From: Enterobacter sp. ENT03
GTDB lineage: Bacteria > Pseudomonadota > Gammaproteobacteria > Enterobacterales > Enterobacteriaceae
Direction of reading: 5' to 3'
DNA: 64,000 nucleotides
Assembly (NCBI RefSeq): GCF_019218745.1
Contig: NZ_JAHUXA010000001.1
Span: 186,001-250,000, forward strand
Each line of letters starts with the position of its first letter. Positions within the stretch are counted from its first letter, which is position 1. Of this stretch, positions 40,062-50,022 are shown piece after piece. The notes beneath the pieces are model-generated. The model ran no database searches and was not told the origin of the DNA. It saw only the letters and a list, made by a program, of their open reading frames with translations. Position numbers and translations under genes: made by a program.

Positions 40062-40976
40062 TTAACGATACAGTGAGGATTCACCCGACGGGCGGGTTTT
40101 AAAGCGGCGGTGGACCCACAGATACTGCTCGGGCGCCCGGAGGATCTCGCTTTCGATCACTTTGTTCATATAGCTGGCGGCTTCGAATTCATTCTCTCTC
40201 GGGTAATCGGTCAGTTCCGGGCCGATGAATAATGAATAGCCTGTGCGATCGGGCTTACGCACCATGGTCACCGTCAGCATAACGGAACCTGAAAGACGCG
40301 ACAGCACATAGGTGCCGTTGGTTGTGGCAGCGTTAACTTCAAAGAATGGCGCGAAGGTACTGCCCTTACGGCCATAATCCTGATCCGGCGCAAACCATAC
40401 CGCTTCGCCCTTTTTCAGCGCGTTAACCAGCCCTTTAAGATTACGACGGTCAATCATGGATTTATTGGAACGCATCCGCCCGCGCGTCTGCACCCACTCC
40501 ATCAGCGGGTTATTGTGTGGACGGTAAGTGGCCATCATTGGCTGACATAAGCCCATCACGCGGCCACCCAGCTCCAGCGACATAAAATGCACACCAATGA
40601 CCATGACGCCCTTCTGTTTTGCCTGCGCTTCCTGCAAATGCTGATAGCCATCAACATCAAACCAGCGGCGCACGCGCTCATCAGACCAGAACCATGCCAT
40701 TCCGGTTTCCAGCAGGCCCATGCCCAACGAACGAAAGTTGTTTTCGATTAATGCTTCGCGCACCAGCGGATCCATTTTCGGGAAGCACAGTTCCAGATTG
40801 CGGCGGGCAATACTTTCACGCCGTTTCAAAAAGGGACGCGCCAGGGTGCCGAGCGAAGTGCCAAGACGGGCAATGAGTGGATAGGGTAATTGCACCAGCA
40901 ACCAGAGAACGCCGAGGCCAAACCATGTCGTCCAGTAGCGGGGATGAAGAAAAGAGAGTTTTAACGATGTACGCAT
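40062..40976 (-). CDS. lpxP: LpxP/LpxL-type lipid A acyltransferase
   Basis: Membrane-anchored transferase that adds a secondary acyl chain to Kdo2-lipid IVA. It is 304 residues. The N-terminus has one hydrophobic helix (about 17-38); the HX4E catalytic motif is VHFMSLELGG with His130 and Glu135. The sequence from FLHPRYWTTWFGLGVLW on is closest to E. coli LpxP, the cold-induced palmitoleoyltransferase, more than to LpxL. The start MRTSLKL is chosen over an in-frame ATG 96 bases upstream by homology. In E. coli lpxP lies elsewhere and this gap holds the small gene ydiH. A function in lipid A remodelling is likely; chain specificity is inferred. Confidence 0.88.
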   Translation of the reverse strand: MRTSLKLSFLHPRYWTTWFGLGVLWLLVQLPYPLIARLGTSLGTLARPFLKRRESIARRNLELCFPKMDPLVREALIENNFRSLGMGLLETGMAWFWSDERVRRWFDVDGYQHLQEAQAKQKGVMVIGVHFMSLELGGRVMGLCQPMMATYRPHNNPLMEWVQTRGRMRSNKSMIDRRNLKGLVNALKKGEAVWFAPDQDYGRKGSTFAPFFEVNAATTNGTYVLSRLSGSVMLTVTMVRKPDRTGYSLFIGPELTDYPRENEFEAASYMNKVIESEILRAPEQYLWVHRRFKTRPSGESSLYR

Positions 40977-41176
40977 TGCAATGTTACCTGAAGTACCTCT
41001 ATTAAGTAGCGCGCCAGGAACCACGAATCTTATCTTCAGGCTGTGATGCGTTACCGTCTCTGAGTCTGACAACGATCACGTTCAGAGATTCACTGTTGTG
41101 CACTATATCACAGCGCGAAATAATCACGCGACGTTTCTAATGGATTAGGCGGCTGCATCTGCAGCCGCGTTAACGG

Positions 41177-41587
41177 TCAGAGAATGGCTGTGGTCAGCCG
41201 GGATGAGCAGCACAAACGGTTCTGTTCATCATAAATATGGATCTGCCAGACCTGATGGCGGCCGCCGGTATGCAACGCCGAACAGACCCCTCGCACACGG
41301 CCACTGCGCACCGAGCGAATATGGTTGGCGTTCACTTCCAGCCCCACCACTTTTTGCTCCCCTTCACTGCACAGATACCCCGCCACCGAGCCGAGGGTTT
41401 CCGCCAGCACCACCGACGCCCCGCCGTGCAGCAGGCCGAAAGGCTGATGCGTGCGGTTGTCCACCGGCATGGAGGCTTCGATCGACTCCGCGGTGAGGCG
41501 TTCAAACTGAATATCCAGCAGCCCGACCATGTTCCCTTCGCCCATCGCGTTTAACGCGTCCAGCGTTACTTCACGTTTCCAGATCAT
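41177..41587 (-). CDS. menI: 1,4-dihydroxy-2-naphthoyl-CoA thioesterase
   Basis: Hotdog-fold thioesterase that releases DHNA for menaquinone synthesis (E. coli YdiI). It is 136 residues with the HGGASVVLAETLGSVAG catalytic helix (acidic residue in the helix after HGG). Its start overlaps the ydiJ stop by 4 bases. Confidence 0.96.
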   Translation of the reverse strand: MIWKREVTLDALNAMGEGNMVGLLDIQFERLTAESIEASMPVDNRTHQPFGLLHGGASVVLAETLGSVAGYLCSEGEQKVVGLEVNANHIRSVRSGRVRGVCSALHTGGRHQVWQIHIYDEQNRLCCSSRLTTAIL

Positions 41588-44500
41588 CCTGTTATCTCCA
41601 GTAATGCCTGTAAAGGATGGCGAACGCCGCTGCCCTCGATACGCTTGACCTGGCTACGGCAGGAATAGCCGGTCGCCAGACAGCGATTGCGCGGCAAACG
41701 CTGCATCGCCTGATGCCATGACAGTTCATAAATGCCCAGCGAACTGGCATGATTTTTCACTTCGTGGCCGTAGGTGCCGGCCATGCCGCAGCAGCCGACG
41801 CTGATATTTTCCAGCTTCGCGCCGAAACGGGCGAAGATGGCGGCCCACTGCCCGGGCGTGCCCGGCAGCGCCGTCACTTCGGTACAGTGAGCAAACAGAT
41901 ACCAGGACTCACCACTGACGGCGCGCGGCTCCACGGCTTCCAGCGCAGCGGGCAGCCATTCATGCACCAGTTGCACATTAAATTCACCACGCTTGTCACC
42001 CAGCGTTTGCTTGTATTCATCGCGATAGCAGAGCACCAGCGCCGGATCGACACCCACCATCGGCATGCCAAGCTGGGCGATGCGCGTCAGGAAGTCGGAG
42101 GTTTTCTGCGCCGTCTTCGCAAAGCGCGTCAGGAAGCCTTTAATGTGCTGCGCCTTGCCGTTGGGGGAGAACGGCAGGATCACTGGCTGATAGCCGAGTT
42201 TTTCCACCAGCCGCACAAAATCGCTCACCACCTGCGCGTCGTAGTAGCTGGTGAAGGGATCCTGCACCACCAGCACCGTTCTGGCTTTTTCTTCGGCGCT
42301 TAATATTTCCAGATGTTCCAGCGTCATATTCGCCGTGCGATGGCCCACCAGTTGCTGTTGCAGGGAGGGTTCCGACAGCAGCGGCAAATCCACCATCCCG
42401 ATACGTTTTTCCGACAGCGTGCGCACCCAGGGCTGGCGCAGGAAAAAGTTAAAGGTTTTCGGTGCGCGCGCCATCAGCGGCGCATAACTTTCCACCGAGG
42501 CGACCAGGTGATCGCGCAGCGGGCGCAGATAACGGGTGTGATAAAGCTGCAGGAAGCGCGAGCGAAATTCCGGCACATCGATTTTGATCGGGCACTGGGT
42601 CGAGCAGGCTTTACAGGCCAGACAGCCGGACATCGCCTCTTTTACTTCATGAGAGAAGTCGTATTCGCCTTTGCGCGCATGCCAGCTGTTGCGCGTGCGT
42701 TCGATAAGCCCTCGCAGGCTGACGCGGCTTTCCACCAGCTCTTTTTCCAGCTTCAGCGGATCGACACCGCGATCCGCCAGCAGACGCAGCCATTCACGCA
42801 CCAGCGTGGCACGACCTTTCGGCGAGTGAATACGATTGCTGGTGATCTTCATTGACGGGCACATCGGGCTTTTCACGTCAAAGTTAAAGCACAGGCCGTT
42901 GCCGTTACACTCCATCGCGCCGCGCCAGGATGACCGCACCGCAATCGGGATCTGGCGATCAAACGTGCCGCGCTTTATTGCATCCACCTGCATCATCGGC
43001 GTGTCAACGCCCGCAGGCGGGCAGATTTTGCCTGGGTTGAGCCGATTATGCGGATCGAATGCGGCTTTGATTTTGCGCAGTTCGCCGAACAGCTGCTCGC
43101 CGAAAAACGCCGGACTGTACTGAGCGCGAAAGCCTTTACCGTGCTCGCCCCACAGCAGCCCGCCATATTTCGCGGTAAGCGCCACTACCTCATCGGAGAT
43201 CTGTTTCATCAGCATCTCCTGCTGCGGATCGCACATGTCCAGCGCCGGACGCACATGCAGCACGCCGGCATCCACATGTCCGAACATCCCGTAGCTCAGA
43301 CCGTGGCTGTCGAGCAGCGCGCGGAACTCAACGATGTAATCCGCCAGATGCTCCGGCGGCACGCAGGTGTCTTCCGCAAAAGGAATGGGTTTGGCCGCGC
43401 CTTTCGCGTTACCCAGCAGACCGACGGCTTTTTTACGCATCGCATAGATACGCTCAATGCCCGCCAGATCGCCGCACACCTGCCAGCCAATCACGCCGCC
43501 CTGCTCTGCGGCAATCAGGCTATCCAGCCGCGCACACAGCGCGCTGACCTGGCCGTCGATCAGCGCTTCGTCATCACCGGTAAACTCGACAATGTTCAGG
43601 CCGAGCATCTCTTTATCCGGCACATCGGTGATCAGTTCATGCACCGAATGCCAGACAATATCTTCCCGCGCCAGGTTGAGCACTTTTGAGTCAACGGTTT
43701 CCACCGACAGCGCCTGCGCCTCCACCATAAAGGGGGCATTGCGCAGCGCCGAGTTAAAGGAGTCGTACTTGATATTGACCAGGCGGCGCACTTTAGGCAG
43801 CGGGGTAATATCCAGCCGCGCTTCGGTAATAAACGCCAGCGTGCCTTCAGAGCCGGTCAGGATGCGGGTTAAATCGAAACGGGTCATCTCGTCGTTGAAG
43901 ACATGACGTAAATCGTACCCGGTGAGGAAGCGGTTAAGCTTCGGGAACTTATCGATAATCAGCTGGCGATGATTGCGGCAGCTCTCGAATACGGTTTTAT
44001 AGATCCGACCAATGGCGGTCTGCGCCTCGCCGAGGGTTTCCGCCAGCTCCAGCGACACCGGTTGCGTGTCCAGAATGTCGCCGCCCATCAGTACCGCGCG
44101 CACGCCCAGCGTATGATCCGAGGTTTTACCGTATACCAGCGAGCCCTGCCCGGACGCATCGGTATTGATCATGCCACCCAGCGTGGCGCGGTTACTGGTG
44201 GAAAGCTCCGGCGCAAAGAAATAACCGTAGGGCTTCAGATACTGGTTAAGCTGATCTTTGATCACCCCGGCTTCCACGCGCACCCATCCCTCTTCGGGAT
44301 TGATTTCAAGAATGCGGTTCATATAGCGCGACAGATCGACCACAATCCCGGCGTTCAGCGCCTGACCGTTGGTGCCGGTCCCCCCGCCGCGCGGGGTAAA
44401 GATCAGCGATTCGAAACGCGGTTCGGCGGCGATACGCGCGATCAGCGTGACATCAGCCGTTGAACGGGGGAAGACCACAGCATCGGGAAGGAGTTGATAA

Positions 44501-44640
44501 ATGCTGTTATCGGTCGCCATGGTCAGCCGGTCGGCATAACTTGTGGCGGTGTCTCCGGTGAAACCTTGTTGCTCCAGTGCCTGTAAAAAATTCAGCACCA
44601 GCTGAACGACGCCGGGTGCCTGAGAAATCTGTGGGATCAT
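41584..44640 (-). CDS. ydiJ: FAD/Fe-S oxidoreductase YdiJ (D-2-hydroxyglutarate dehydrogenase type)
   Basis: 1018 residues, the E. coli length. The N-terminal half is a GlcD-like PCMH FAD domain (GGGTGTNGQALN near residue 87, then a flavin-linked oxidase C domain). The C-terminal half has GlpC-like iron-sulfur signatures: CLACKACSTQCPIKID and a late CCG motif (GCCGMAGTYG). E. coli YdiJ has been reported to oxidise D-2-hydroxyglutarate and possibly related 2-hydroxy acids, passing electrons to a carrier. The gene is translationally coupled to menI. Confidence 0.93.
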   Translation of the reverse strand: MIPQISQAPGVVQLVLNFLQALEQQGFTGDTATSYADRLTMATDNSIYQLLPDAVVFPRSTADVTLIARIAAEPRFESLIFTPRGGGTGTNGQALNAGIVVDLSRYMNRILEINPEEGWVRVEAGVIKDQLNQYLKPYGYFFAPELSTSNRATLGGMINTDASGQGSLVYGKTSDHTLGVRAVLMGGDILDTQPVSLELAETLGEAQTAIGRIYKTVFESCRNHRQLIIDKFPKLNRFLTGYDLRHVFNDEMTRFDLTRILTGSEGTLAFITEARLDITPLPKVRRLVNIKYDSFNSALRNAPFMVEAQALSVETVDSKVLNLAREDIVWHSVHELITDVPDKEMLGLNIVEFTGDDEALIDGQVSALCARLDSLIAAEQGGVIGWQVCGDLAGIERIYAMRKKAVGLLGNAKGAAKPIPFAEDTCVPPEHLADYIVEFRALLDSHGLSYGMFGHVDAGVLHVRPALDMCDPQQEMLMKQISDEVVALTAKYGGLLWGEHGKGFRAQYSPAFFGEQLFGELRKIKAAFDPHNRLNPGKICPPAGVDTPMMQVDAIKRGTFDRQIPIAVRSSWRGAMECNGNGLCFNFDVKSPMCPSMKITSNRIHSPKGRATLVREWLRLLADRGVDPLKLEKELVESRVSLRGLIERTRNSWHARKGEYDFSHEVKEAMSGCLACKACSTQCPIKIDVPEFRSRFLQLYHTRYLRPLRDHLVASVESYAPLMARAPKTFNFFLRQPWVRTLSEKRIGMVDLPLLSEPSLQQQLVGHRTANMTLEHLEILSAEEKARTVLVVQDPFTSYYDAQVVSDFVRLVEKLGYQPVILPFSPNGKAQHIKGFLTRFAKTAQKTSDFLTRIAQLGMPMVGVDPALVLCYRDEYKQTLGDKRGEFNVQLVHEWLPAALEAVEPRAVSGESWYLFAHCTEVTALPGTPGQWAAIFARFGAKLENISVGCCGMAGTYGHEVKNHASSLGIYELSWHQAMQRLPRNRCLATGYSCRSQVKRIEGSGVRHPLQALLEITG

Positions 44641-44846
44641 TACTGTTGACCCTGCCTGACTGTTAGAGTTGTGAGTATTTAATCGTTTGCATTTTGCGTT
44701 TATCGTTGTATCACATTTTTTTCTTATACGCGCGGCAGAATTACAGGCAGAATTCGCTGTCTGAAATCGCTGATATTTAGCAGGTTTAGAAAGTCATTTT
44801 CACGTCGCGCTGGCGTTCCGGCGTACCTACAGGATGAAGAAAGAAT
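44641..44846. promoter_or_regulatory. ydiJ-ydiK divergent promoter region
   Basis: 206 bases between divergent genes, AT-rich around 44690-44730. No site could be named with confidence. Confidence 0.4.
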
Positions 44847-45941
44847 ATGGTTAATTTTCGACAGGCCAGGGATGTACCGCAGGTAATGCTGTCGGTGCTG
44901 TTTTTAGCGCTCATGATTGTCGCCTGTCTGTGGATCGTGCGCCCGTTTGTGCTGGGATTCGCCTGGGCTGGCACTATTGTAATTGCCACCTGGCCGCTGT
45001 TTTTACGTCTGCAACGTCGGCTGCTGGGCCGCCGCTCACTGGCGGTGCTGGTGATGACGCTGTTCCTGATCCTGGTGTTTGTGATCCCCGTTGCGCTGCT
45101 GGTGAACAGTCTGGTGGACGGCAGCGGCCCGGTGATCCATGCCATTACCGCCGGCGATATGAGCCTGCCGGATCTGGCGTGGCTGAACAGCATTCCGCTG
45201 GTGGGCGACAAACTGTATACCGGCTGGCATAGCCTGCTGGATATGGGCGGCAGCGCCATTATGGCGAAAGTGCGTCCTTATATTGGCAGCACCACCACCT
45301 GGTTTGTCGGCCAGGCGGCGCACATTGGCCGCTTCCTCATGCACTGTATGCTGATGCTGTTATTCAGCGCCCTGTTGTACTGGCGCGGCGAGCAGGTGGC
45401 GCGCGGTATCCGTCATTTCGCGACCCGACTGGCGTCCACGCGTGGCGATGCGGCGGTACTGCTGGCGGCACAGGCGATCCGCGCCGTCGCGCTGGGTGTG
45501 GTGGTGACGGCACTGGTACAGGCAATTCTGGGCGGCATCGGTCTGGCGATTTCCGGTGTGCCCTATGCCACGCTGTTAACCGTCGTCATGATCCTCTCCT
45601 GCCTGATTCAGCTTGGACCATTGCCGGTGCTGATCCCGGCCATTATCTGGCTGTACTGGAGCGGCGACACCACCTGGGGCACGGTGCTGCTGGTGTGGAG
45701 CTGCGTGGTCGGTACGCTGGATAACGTCATCCGCCCCATGCTCATCCGTATGGGCGCTGACCTGCCGCTAATCCTGATTTTATCCGGGGTGATCGGCGGG
45801 CTTATCGCTTTCGGCATGATTGGCCTGTTTATCGGTCCGGTATTGCTGGCGGTGAGCTGGCGTCTGTTTGATGCGTGGGTGCAAGAAGTGCCCGCGCCCG
45901 TGGAAATCCCGGCGCAGCTCGGCAAAGACCAGAGTGAATAA
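44847..45941 (+). CDS. ydiK: AI-2E family membrane protein YdiK
   Basis: Inner-membrane protein of the AI-2E/PerM transporter family, 364 residues, about eight helices arranged in the typical pattern of a helix pair, a long extracytoplasmic region (about 95-150) and C-terminal helices with the ILSCLIQLGPLPVLIP and GVIGGLIAFGMIGLFIGPVLL segments. Substrate unknown. ATG start after AAGAAAG. Confidence 0.92.
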   Translation: MVNFRQARDVPQVMLSVLFLALMIVACLWIVRPFVLGFAWAGTIVIATWPLFLRLQRRLLGRRSLAVLVMTLFLILVFVIPVALLVNSLVDGSGPVIHAITAGDMSLPDLAWLNSIPLVGDKLYTGWHSLLDMGGSAIMAKVRPYIGSTTTWFVGQAAHIGRFLMHCMLMLLFSALLYWRGEQVARGIRHFATRLASTRGDAAVLLAAQAIRAVALGVVVTALVQAILGGIGLAISGVPYATLLTVVMILSCLIQLGPLPVLIPAIIWLYWSGDTTWGTVLLVWSCVVGTLDNVIRPMLIRMGADLPLILILSGVIGGLIAFGMIGLFIGPVLLAVSWRLFDAWVQEVPAPVEIPAQLGKDQSE

Positions 45942-46078
45942 AACGTAATTAATGGCGGGGAAACCCGCCTTTAATTAAGCATTACTAATCAATTCTCTGC
46001 CTGTCTGCGAATATTCCTGGATACCTTCCCGCCACATCCCACTTCTTTGTCGCAAATTCTTTACGCTTATTTAACTAT

Positions 46079-46092
46079 TGAGACGAATCTGA
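46079..46092 (+). promoter_or_regulatory. RcsB box upstream of rprA
   Basis: TGAGACGAATCTGA, about 36 bases before the rprA 5' end, fits the RcsB box of E. coli rprA. RprA is a leading output of the Rcs envelope-stress phosphorelay. Confidence 0.7.
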
Positions 46093-46127
46093 TCGACGCA
46101 AAAATTCACCATGCCTACTATTAGGAC

Positions 46128-46232
46128 ACGGTTATAAATCAACATATTGATTTATAAGCATGGAATCCCCTGAGTGAAACAACGAATTGCTGTGTGTAGT
46201 CTTTGCCCATCTCCCACGATGGGCTTTTTTTT
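46128..46232 (+). ncRNA. rprA: RprA regulatory RNA
   Basis: 105-base sRNA, matching E. coli RprA in length and almost base for base: the 5' hairpin ATAAATCAA/TTGATTTAT, the central AUG-containing region with CCCCTGAGTGAAACAACG, and the terminator CCCATCTCCCACGATGGG followed by eight T. It is an Hfq-dependent activator of rpoS translation, and represses csgD and ydaM in E. coli. It is placed between ydiK and ppsA, as expected. Confidence 0.96.
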
Positions 46233-46255
46233 ATCCTGAAAACGCCTTATTCAGG

Positions 46256-46287
46256 ATAAAAAAATCCCCGGACCAAACCGGGGATGA
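46256..46287 (-). terminator. Terminator of ppsA
   Basis: On the minus strand: hairpin ATCCCCGG/CCGGGGAT followed by T7, directly after the ppsA stop. Confidence 0.9.
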
Positions 46288-46298
46288 ATATTAAGTGA

Positions 46299-48677
46299 TT
46301 ATTTATTCAGTTCGGCCAGACTGAGCCAGGTTTGCACCACGGTATCCGGGTTGAGCGACAGACTATCGATCCCCTCCTCCATCAGCCAGGCAGCAAAGTC
46401 TTCATGGTCAGACGGGCCTTGTCCACAGATGCCCACGTATTTGCCCTGTTTCTTCGCCGCGCGGATCGCCATCGACAGCAGCGCTTTCACCGCGTCGTTA
46501 CGCTCGTCAAAGAGTTCAGAAACCACGCCGGAATCGCGGTCAAGCCCCAGCGCCAGCTGCGTCATGTCATTAGAGCCGATGGAGAATCCGTCGAAGTACT
46601 CAAGGAACTGTTCAGCCAGCAGGGCATTGGACGGGATCTCACACATCATGATCACTTTCAGGCCGTTTTCGCCGCGCTTAAGCCCCTGGCGCTCCAGCTC
46701 TTCAATGACCGCTTTCGCCTGTGCCACCGTACGTACAAACGGGATCATGATCTCGACGTTGGTCAGCCCCATATCGTTACGCACGTATTTCACCGCCTCG
46801 CACTCCAGCGCGAAGCAGTCGCGGAAGCTATCGGCCACGTAGCGGCCCGCGCCACGGAAGCCGAGCATCGGGTTTTCCTCCTCCGGCTCGTAACGCGCCC
46901 CGCCTACCAGGTTGGCGTATTCGTTCGATTTAAAATCGGACAGGCGCACAATCACCCGTTTCGGGTAAAACGCGGCACCCAGCGTGGCGATGCCTTCGCT
47001 TAGACGTCCAATATAAAAGTCTTTCGGCGAATCGTAGCCTTTCATCAGCGCGCGGATCTCGTTTTGCAGCGCTGGCTCCTGGTCGTCAAATTCCAGCAGC
47101 GCGCGCGGATGCACGCCGATCATGCGGTTGATAATAAATTCCAGACGGGCAAGCCCCACGCCTTCGTTAGGCAGGCAGGCAAAATCAAACGCGCGATCCG
47201 GGTTACCGACGTTCATCATGATTTTTAACGGCAGATCCGGCATGGTGTCGACGCTGGAGCTTTTGATACTGAAATCGAGCATCTCGGCGTACACGTAACC
47301 GGTATCGCCTTCGGCGCAGGAGACGGTGACTTTTTCGCCATCCTTCATGCGCTCGGTGGCATCGCCACAGCCCACTACCGCCGGAATGCCAAGCTCACGG
47401 GCGATGATCGCCGCATGGCAGGTGCGTCCGCCACGGTTAGTGACAATCGCCGCCGCTTTTTTCATGATCGGCTCCCAGTCCGGGTCGGTCATGTCGGTGA
47501 CCAGCACATCGCCTGGCTCAATCCGGTTCATTTCGCTGATGTCGTGGATCACTTTCACCGGACCCGCGCCAATGCGGTGGCCAATAGCGCGGCCTTCAGC
47601 GATGATTTTGCCCTGGTCATGCAGCGTGTAGCGCTCCATCACCTGACCACGTGAACGCACAGTTTCGGGGCGCGCCTGCACGATAAACAGTTTCCCGGTA
47701 TGGCCGTCTTTCGCCCATTCGATGTCCATCGGTCGGCCATAGTGCTTCTCGATCTGCACCGCCTGTTTCGCCAGCTCCTGCACTTCGTCGTCGGTAAGCG
47801 AGAAGATGTCGCGATCGGCTTCGGGCACATCTTCAATGCGCACCTGTTTGCCGTGCTCCTGGGTTGGGGCATAAATCATGCGGATTTTTTTCGAACCCAA
47901 GGTACGGCGCACGATCGCCGGACGCCCGGCTTCCAGCGTCGGTTTGTGCACATAGAATTCATCCGGGTTCACCGCGCCCTGCACCACCATTTCACCCAGC
48001 CCCCAGGCCGAGGTGATAAAGACCACCTGGTCGAAGCCGGATTCGGTATCAATGGAGAACATCACACCGGACGACGCGAGGTCGGAACGCACCATCCGCT
48101 GTACGCCCGCCGACAGCGCGACGCCGCGATGGTCATAGCCCTGATGGACACGATAAGAGATGGCGCGGTCGTTAAACAGAGAGGCATACACATGTTTAAC
48201 GGCCACCAGCACGGCGTCATAGCCCTGCACGTTTAAGAAGGTTTCCTGCTGGCCGGCAAAAGAGGCGTCCGGCATGTCTTCTGCGGTGGCGGAAGAGCGC
48301 ACCGCAAAAGAGGCTTCCGCGTCGTCAGCCGACAGCCGGTTATACGCCTCGTGAATGGCCTGTTCCAGTTCTGGCTGGAAAGGTGTGTCGATGATCCACG
48401 CCCGAATTTGCGCGCCTGCTTTCGCCAGCTCGCCCACGTCATCAATATCCGTTTTATCCAGCAGATCATAGATGCGTTCGTTAACGCCGCTTTGATCAAG
48501 AAACAGATTAAAAGCATCCGCGGTGGTGGCAAATCCGTTCGGTACGGCAACACCCATACCGGACAGATTGGTGATCATTTCACCCAGGGAGGCATTTTTG
48601 CCTCCAACTCTGTCTACATCATTCATGCCGAGTTGGTTATACCAAAGCACCAGCGGTGACGAGCCATTGTTGGACAT
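46299..48677 (-). CDS. ppsA: Phosphoenolpyruvate synthase
   Basis: Makes phosphoenolpyruvate from pyruvate and ATP in gluconeogenesis. It is 792 residues, exactly the E. coli length from [15 protein letters not shown]. An N-terminal ATP-grasp/PPDK domain, a central phosphohistidine domain with [21 protein letters not shown] (catalytic His near 421), and a C-terminal PEP-binding barrel with [18 protein letters not shown]. It diverges from its regulator ppsR. Confidence 0.98.
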   Translation of the reverse strand: MSNNGSSPLVLWYNQLGMNDVDRVGGKNASLGEMITNLSGMGVAVPNGFATTADAFNLFLDQSGVNERIYDLLDKTDIDDVGELAKAGAQIRAWIIDTPFQPELEQAIHEAYNRLSADDAEASFAVRSSATAEDMPDASFAGQQETFLNVQGYDAVLVAVKHVYASLFNDRAISYRVHQGYDHRGVALSAGVQRMVRSDLASSGVMFSIDTESGFDQVVFITSAWGLGEMVVQGAVNPDEFYVHKPTLEAGRPAIVRRTLGSKKIRMIYAPTQEHGKQVRIEDVPEADRDIFSLTDDEVQELAKQAVQIEKHYGRPMDIEWAKDGHTGKLFIVQARPETVRSRGQVMERYTLHDQGKIIAEGRAIGHRIGAGPVKVIHDISEMNRIEPGDVLVTDMTDPDWEPIMKKAAAIVTNRGGRTCHAAIIARELGIPAVVGCGDATERMKDGEKVTVSCAEGDTGYVYAEMLDFSIKSSSVDTMPDLPLKIMMNVGNPDRAFDFACLPNEGVGLARLEFIINRMIGVHPRALLEFDDQEPALQNEIRALMKGYDSPKDFYIGRLSEGIATLGAAFYPKRVIVRLSDFKSNEYANLVGGARYEPEEENPMLGFRGAGRYVADSFRDCFALECEAVKYVRNDMGLTNVEIMIPFVRTVAQAKAVIEELERQGLKRGENGLKVIMMCEIPSNALLAEQFLEYFDGFSIGSNDMTQLALGLDRDSGVVSELFDERNDAVKALLSMAIRAAKKQGKYVGICGQGPSDHEDFAAWLMEEGIDSLSLNPDTVVQTWLSLAELNK

Positions 48678-48766
48678 CGAACAATCCTTTTGTGATATAT
48701 GAACGGGTTTAGGAAAGACCTGATAACACAATTATCCTGGCATACTTACTCTGTTGAAAAAAACGG

Positions 48767-48778
48767 TGAATCGTTCAA
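48767..48778. promoter_or_regulatory. Cra (FruR) site upstream of ppsA
   Basis: TGAATCGTTCAA fits the Cra consensus and the activating site known upstream of E. coli ppsA. It lies 90 bases from the ppsA start. The remaining 48678-49009 gap (332 bases) is AT-rich promoter DNA with no gene visible. Confidence 0.75.
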
Positions 48779-49009
48779 GCAAATTTTATTTGTGCTTTTT
48801 AAGACTGTTTCCCTGGGCGTGGTAAGTCACTGAATCAACTAATTTCATGAGATTGTGTGCATTATTCCCTGCACGTCTAAAAATGAAATGCACTTTTCAT
48901 TAAAAATAAAAACAGCATTTCACTTTTTAAATTATCCATCGCTGACTACGCAGCCTGATGATTTTAATTTATGCTTTTATGTCATTACGAATGGCGACGA
49001 GATGGGAAA

Positions 49010-49843
49010 ATGGATAATTCTGTAGACAGGCACGTTTTTTATATTTCCGATGGCACGGCAATCACCGCTGAAGTTCTGGGTCATGCGGTAATGTCGCAGT
49101 TTCCGGTGGCCATCAACAGCATCACCCTGCCCTTTGTCGAAAATGAGAGCCGTGCGAAAGCCGTAAAAGAACAGATCGACGCCCTGTATCAGCAGACGGG
49201 CATTCGCCCGCTGGTGTTTTATTCCATCGTGTTGCCGGAAGTGCGCAACATCATTACGCAAAGCGAAGGATTCTGTCAGGACATCGTGCAGGCGCTGGTC
49301 GCGCCTTTACAGCAGGAACTGAAGCTCGATCCCTCTCCTGTTGCGCACCGCACGCACGGGCTGAATCCCGGCAACCTGATCAAATACGATGCGCGTATCG
49401 CCGCTATTGACTATACGCTGGCGCACGATGACGGCGTGTCGATGCGCAATCTCGATCAGGCACAGGTTATTTTACTGGGCGTGTCACGCTGCGGTAAAAC
49501 CCCCACCAGCCTCTATCTGGCGATGCAGTTTGGCGTGCGCGCTGCCAACTATCCGTTTATTGCCGACGATATGGATAATCTGGTGCTGCCCGCTGCGCTA
49601 AAACCCCTGCAACATAAACTTTTTGGCCTCACCATTAACGCGGAACGTCTCGCCGCCATACGCGAAGAGCGCCGGGAAAACAGCCGTTATGCCTCGCTGC
49701 GCCAGTGCCGGATGGAAGTGGCAGAAGTCGAAGCGCTGTACCGGAAAAACCAGATCCCTTATCTCAACAGCACCAATTTCTCCGTGGAAGAGATCGCCAC
49801 CAAAATCCTCGACATGATGAAGCTCACGCGCCGGATGTACTAA
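49010..49843 (+). CDS. ppsR: PEP synthase regulatory kinase/pyrophosphorylase
   Basis: Bifunctional DUF299 enzyme that inactivates PpsA by ADP-dependent phosphorylation of a threonine and reactivates it with phosphate. It is 277 residues from [17 protein letters not shown], equal to E. coli YdiA. The P-loop-like motif [11 protein letters not shown] lies near residue 157. The start is chosen by homology; an upstream in-frame ATG at 48971 adds 13 residues. Confidence 0.96.
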   Translation: MDNSVDRHVFYISDGTAITAEVLGHAVMSQFPVAINSITLPFVENESRAKAVKEQIDALYQQTGIRPLVFYSIVLPEVRNIITQSEGFCQDIVQALVAPLQQELKLDPSPVAHRTHGLNPGNLIKYDARIAAIDYTLAHDDGVSMRNLDQAQVILLGVSRCGKTPTSLYLAMQFGVRAANYPFIADDMDNLVLPAALKPLQHKLFGLTINAERLAAIREERRENSRYASLRQCRMEVAEVEALYRKNQIPYLNSTNFSVEEIATKILDMMKLTRRMY

Positions 49844-49860
49844 CGATTAAAAATCCTCTT

Positions 49861-49901
49861 GAACTAGTAAGCTAGTACATCGGTTGAAATTTCGTTATCA
49901 T
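49861..49901 (+). promoter_or_regulatory. aroH promoter with TrpR operator
   Basis: GAACTAGTAAGCTAGTAC (49861-49878) matches the ideal TrpR operator at all but three positions. A -10 TATCAT at 49896-49901 places it across the -35 region, as in E. coli aroH, whose -10 is nearly the same. This predicts repression by tryptophan-bound TrpR. Confidence 0.85.
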
Positions 49902-49913
49902 TGCCTTTTGGTT

Positions 49914-49977
49914 TGTGATGCACATCACGCCCGTACTTGAAATACGACGGGATTGGTTTATCGTGATGTCCATCACT
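49914..49977. repeat. Twin GTGATG-N2-CATCAC palindromes in the aroH leader
   Basis: Two near-identical palindromes, GTGATGCACATCAC (49915-49928) and GTGATGTCCATCAC (49963-49976), lie 48 bp apart between the aroH promoter and gene. The first fits a CRP-type half-site layout TGTGA-N6-TCACG. The function is unknown. Confidence 0.6.
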
Positions 49978-50022
49978 TCCCGGCAGTCCTGCCGCTGAAG
50001 CCACAAATTTCTGAGAAATGTA

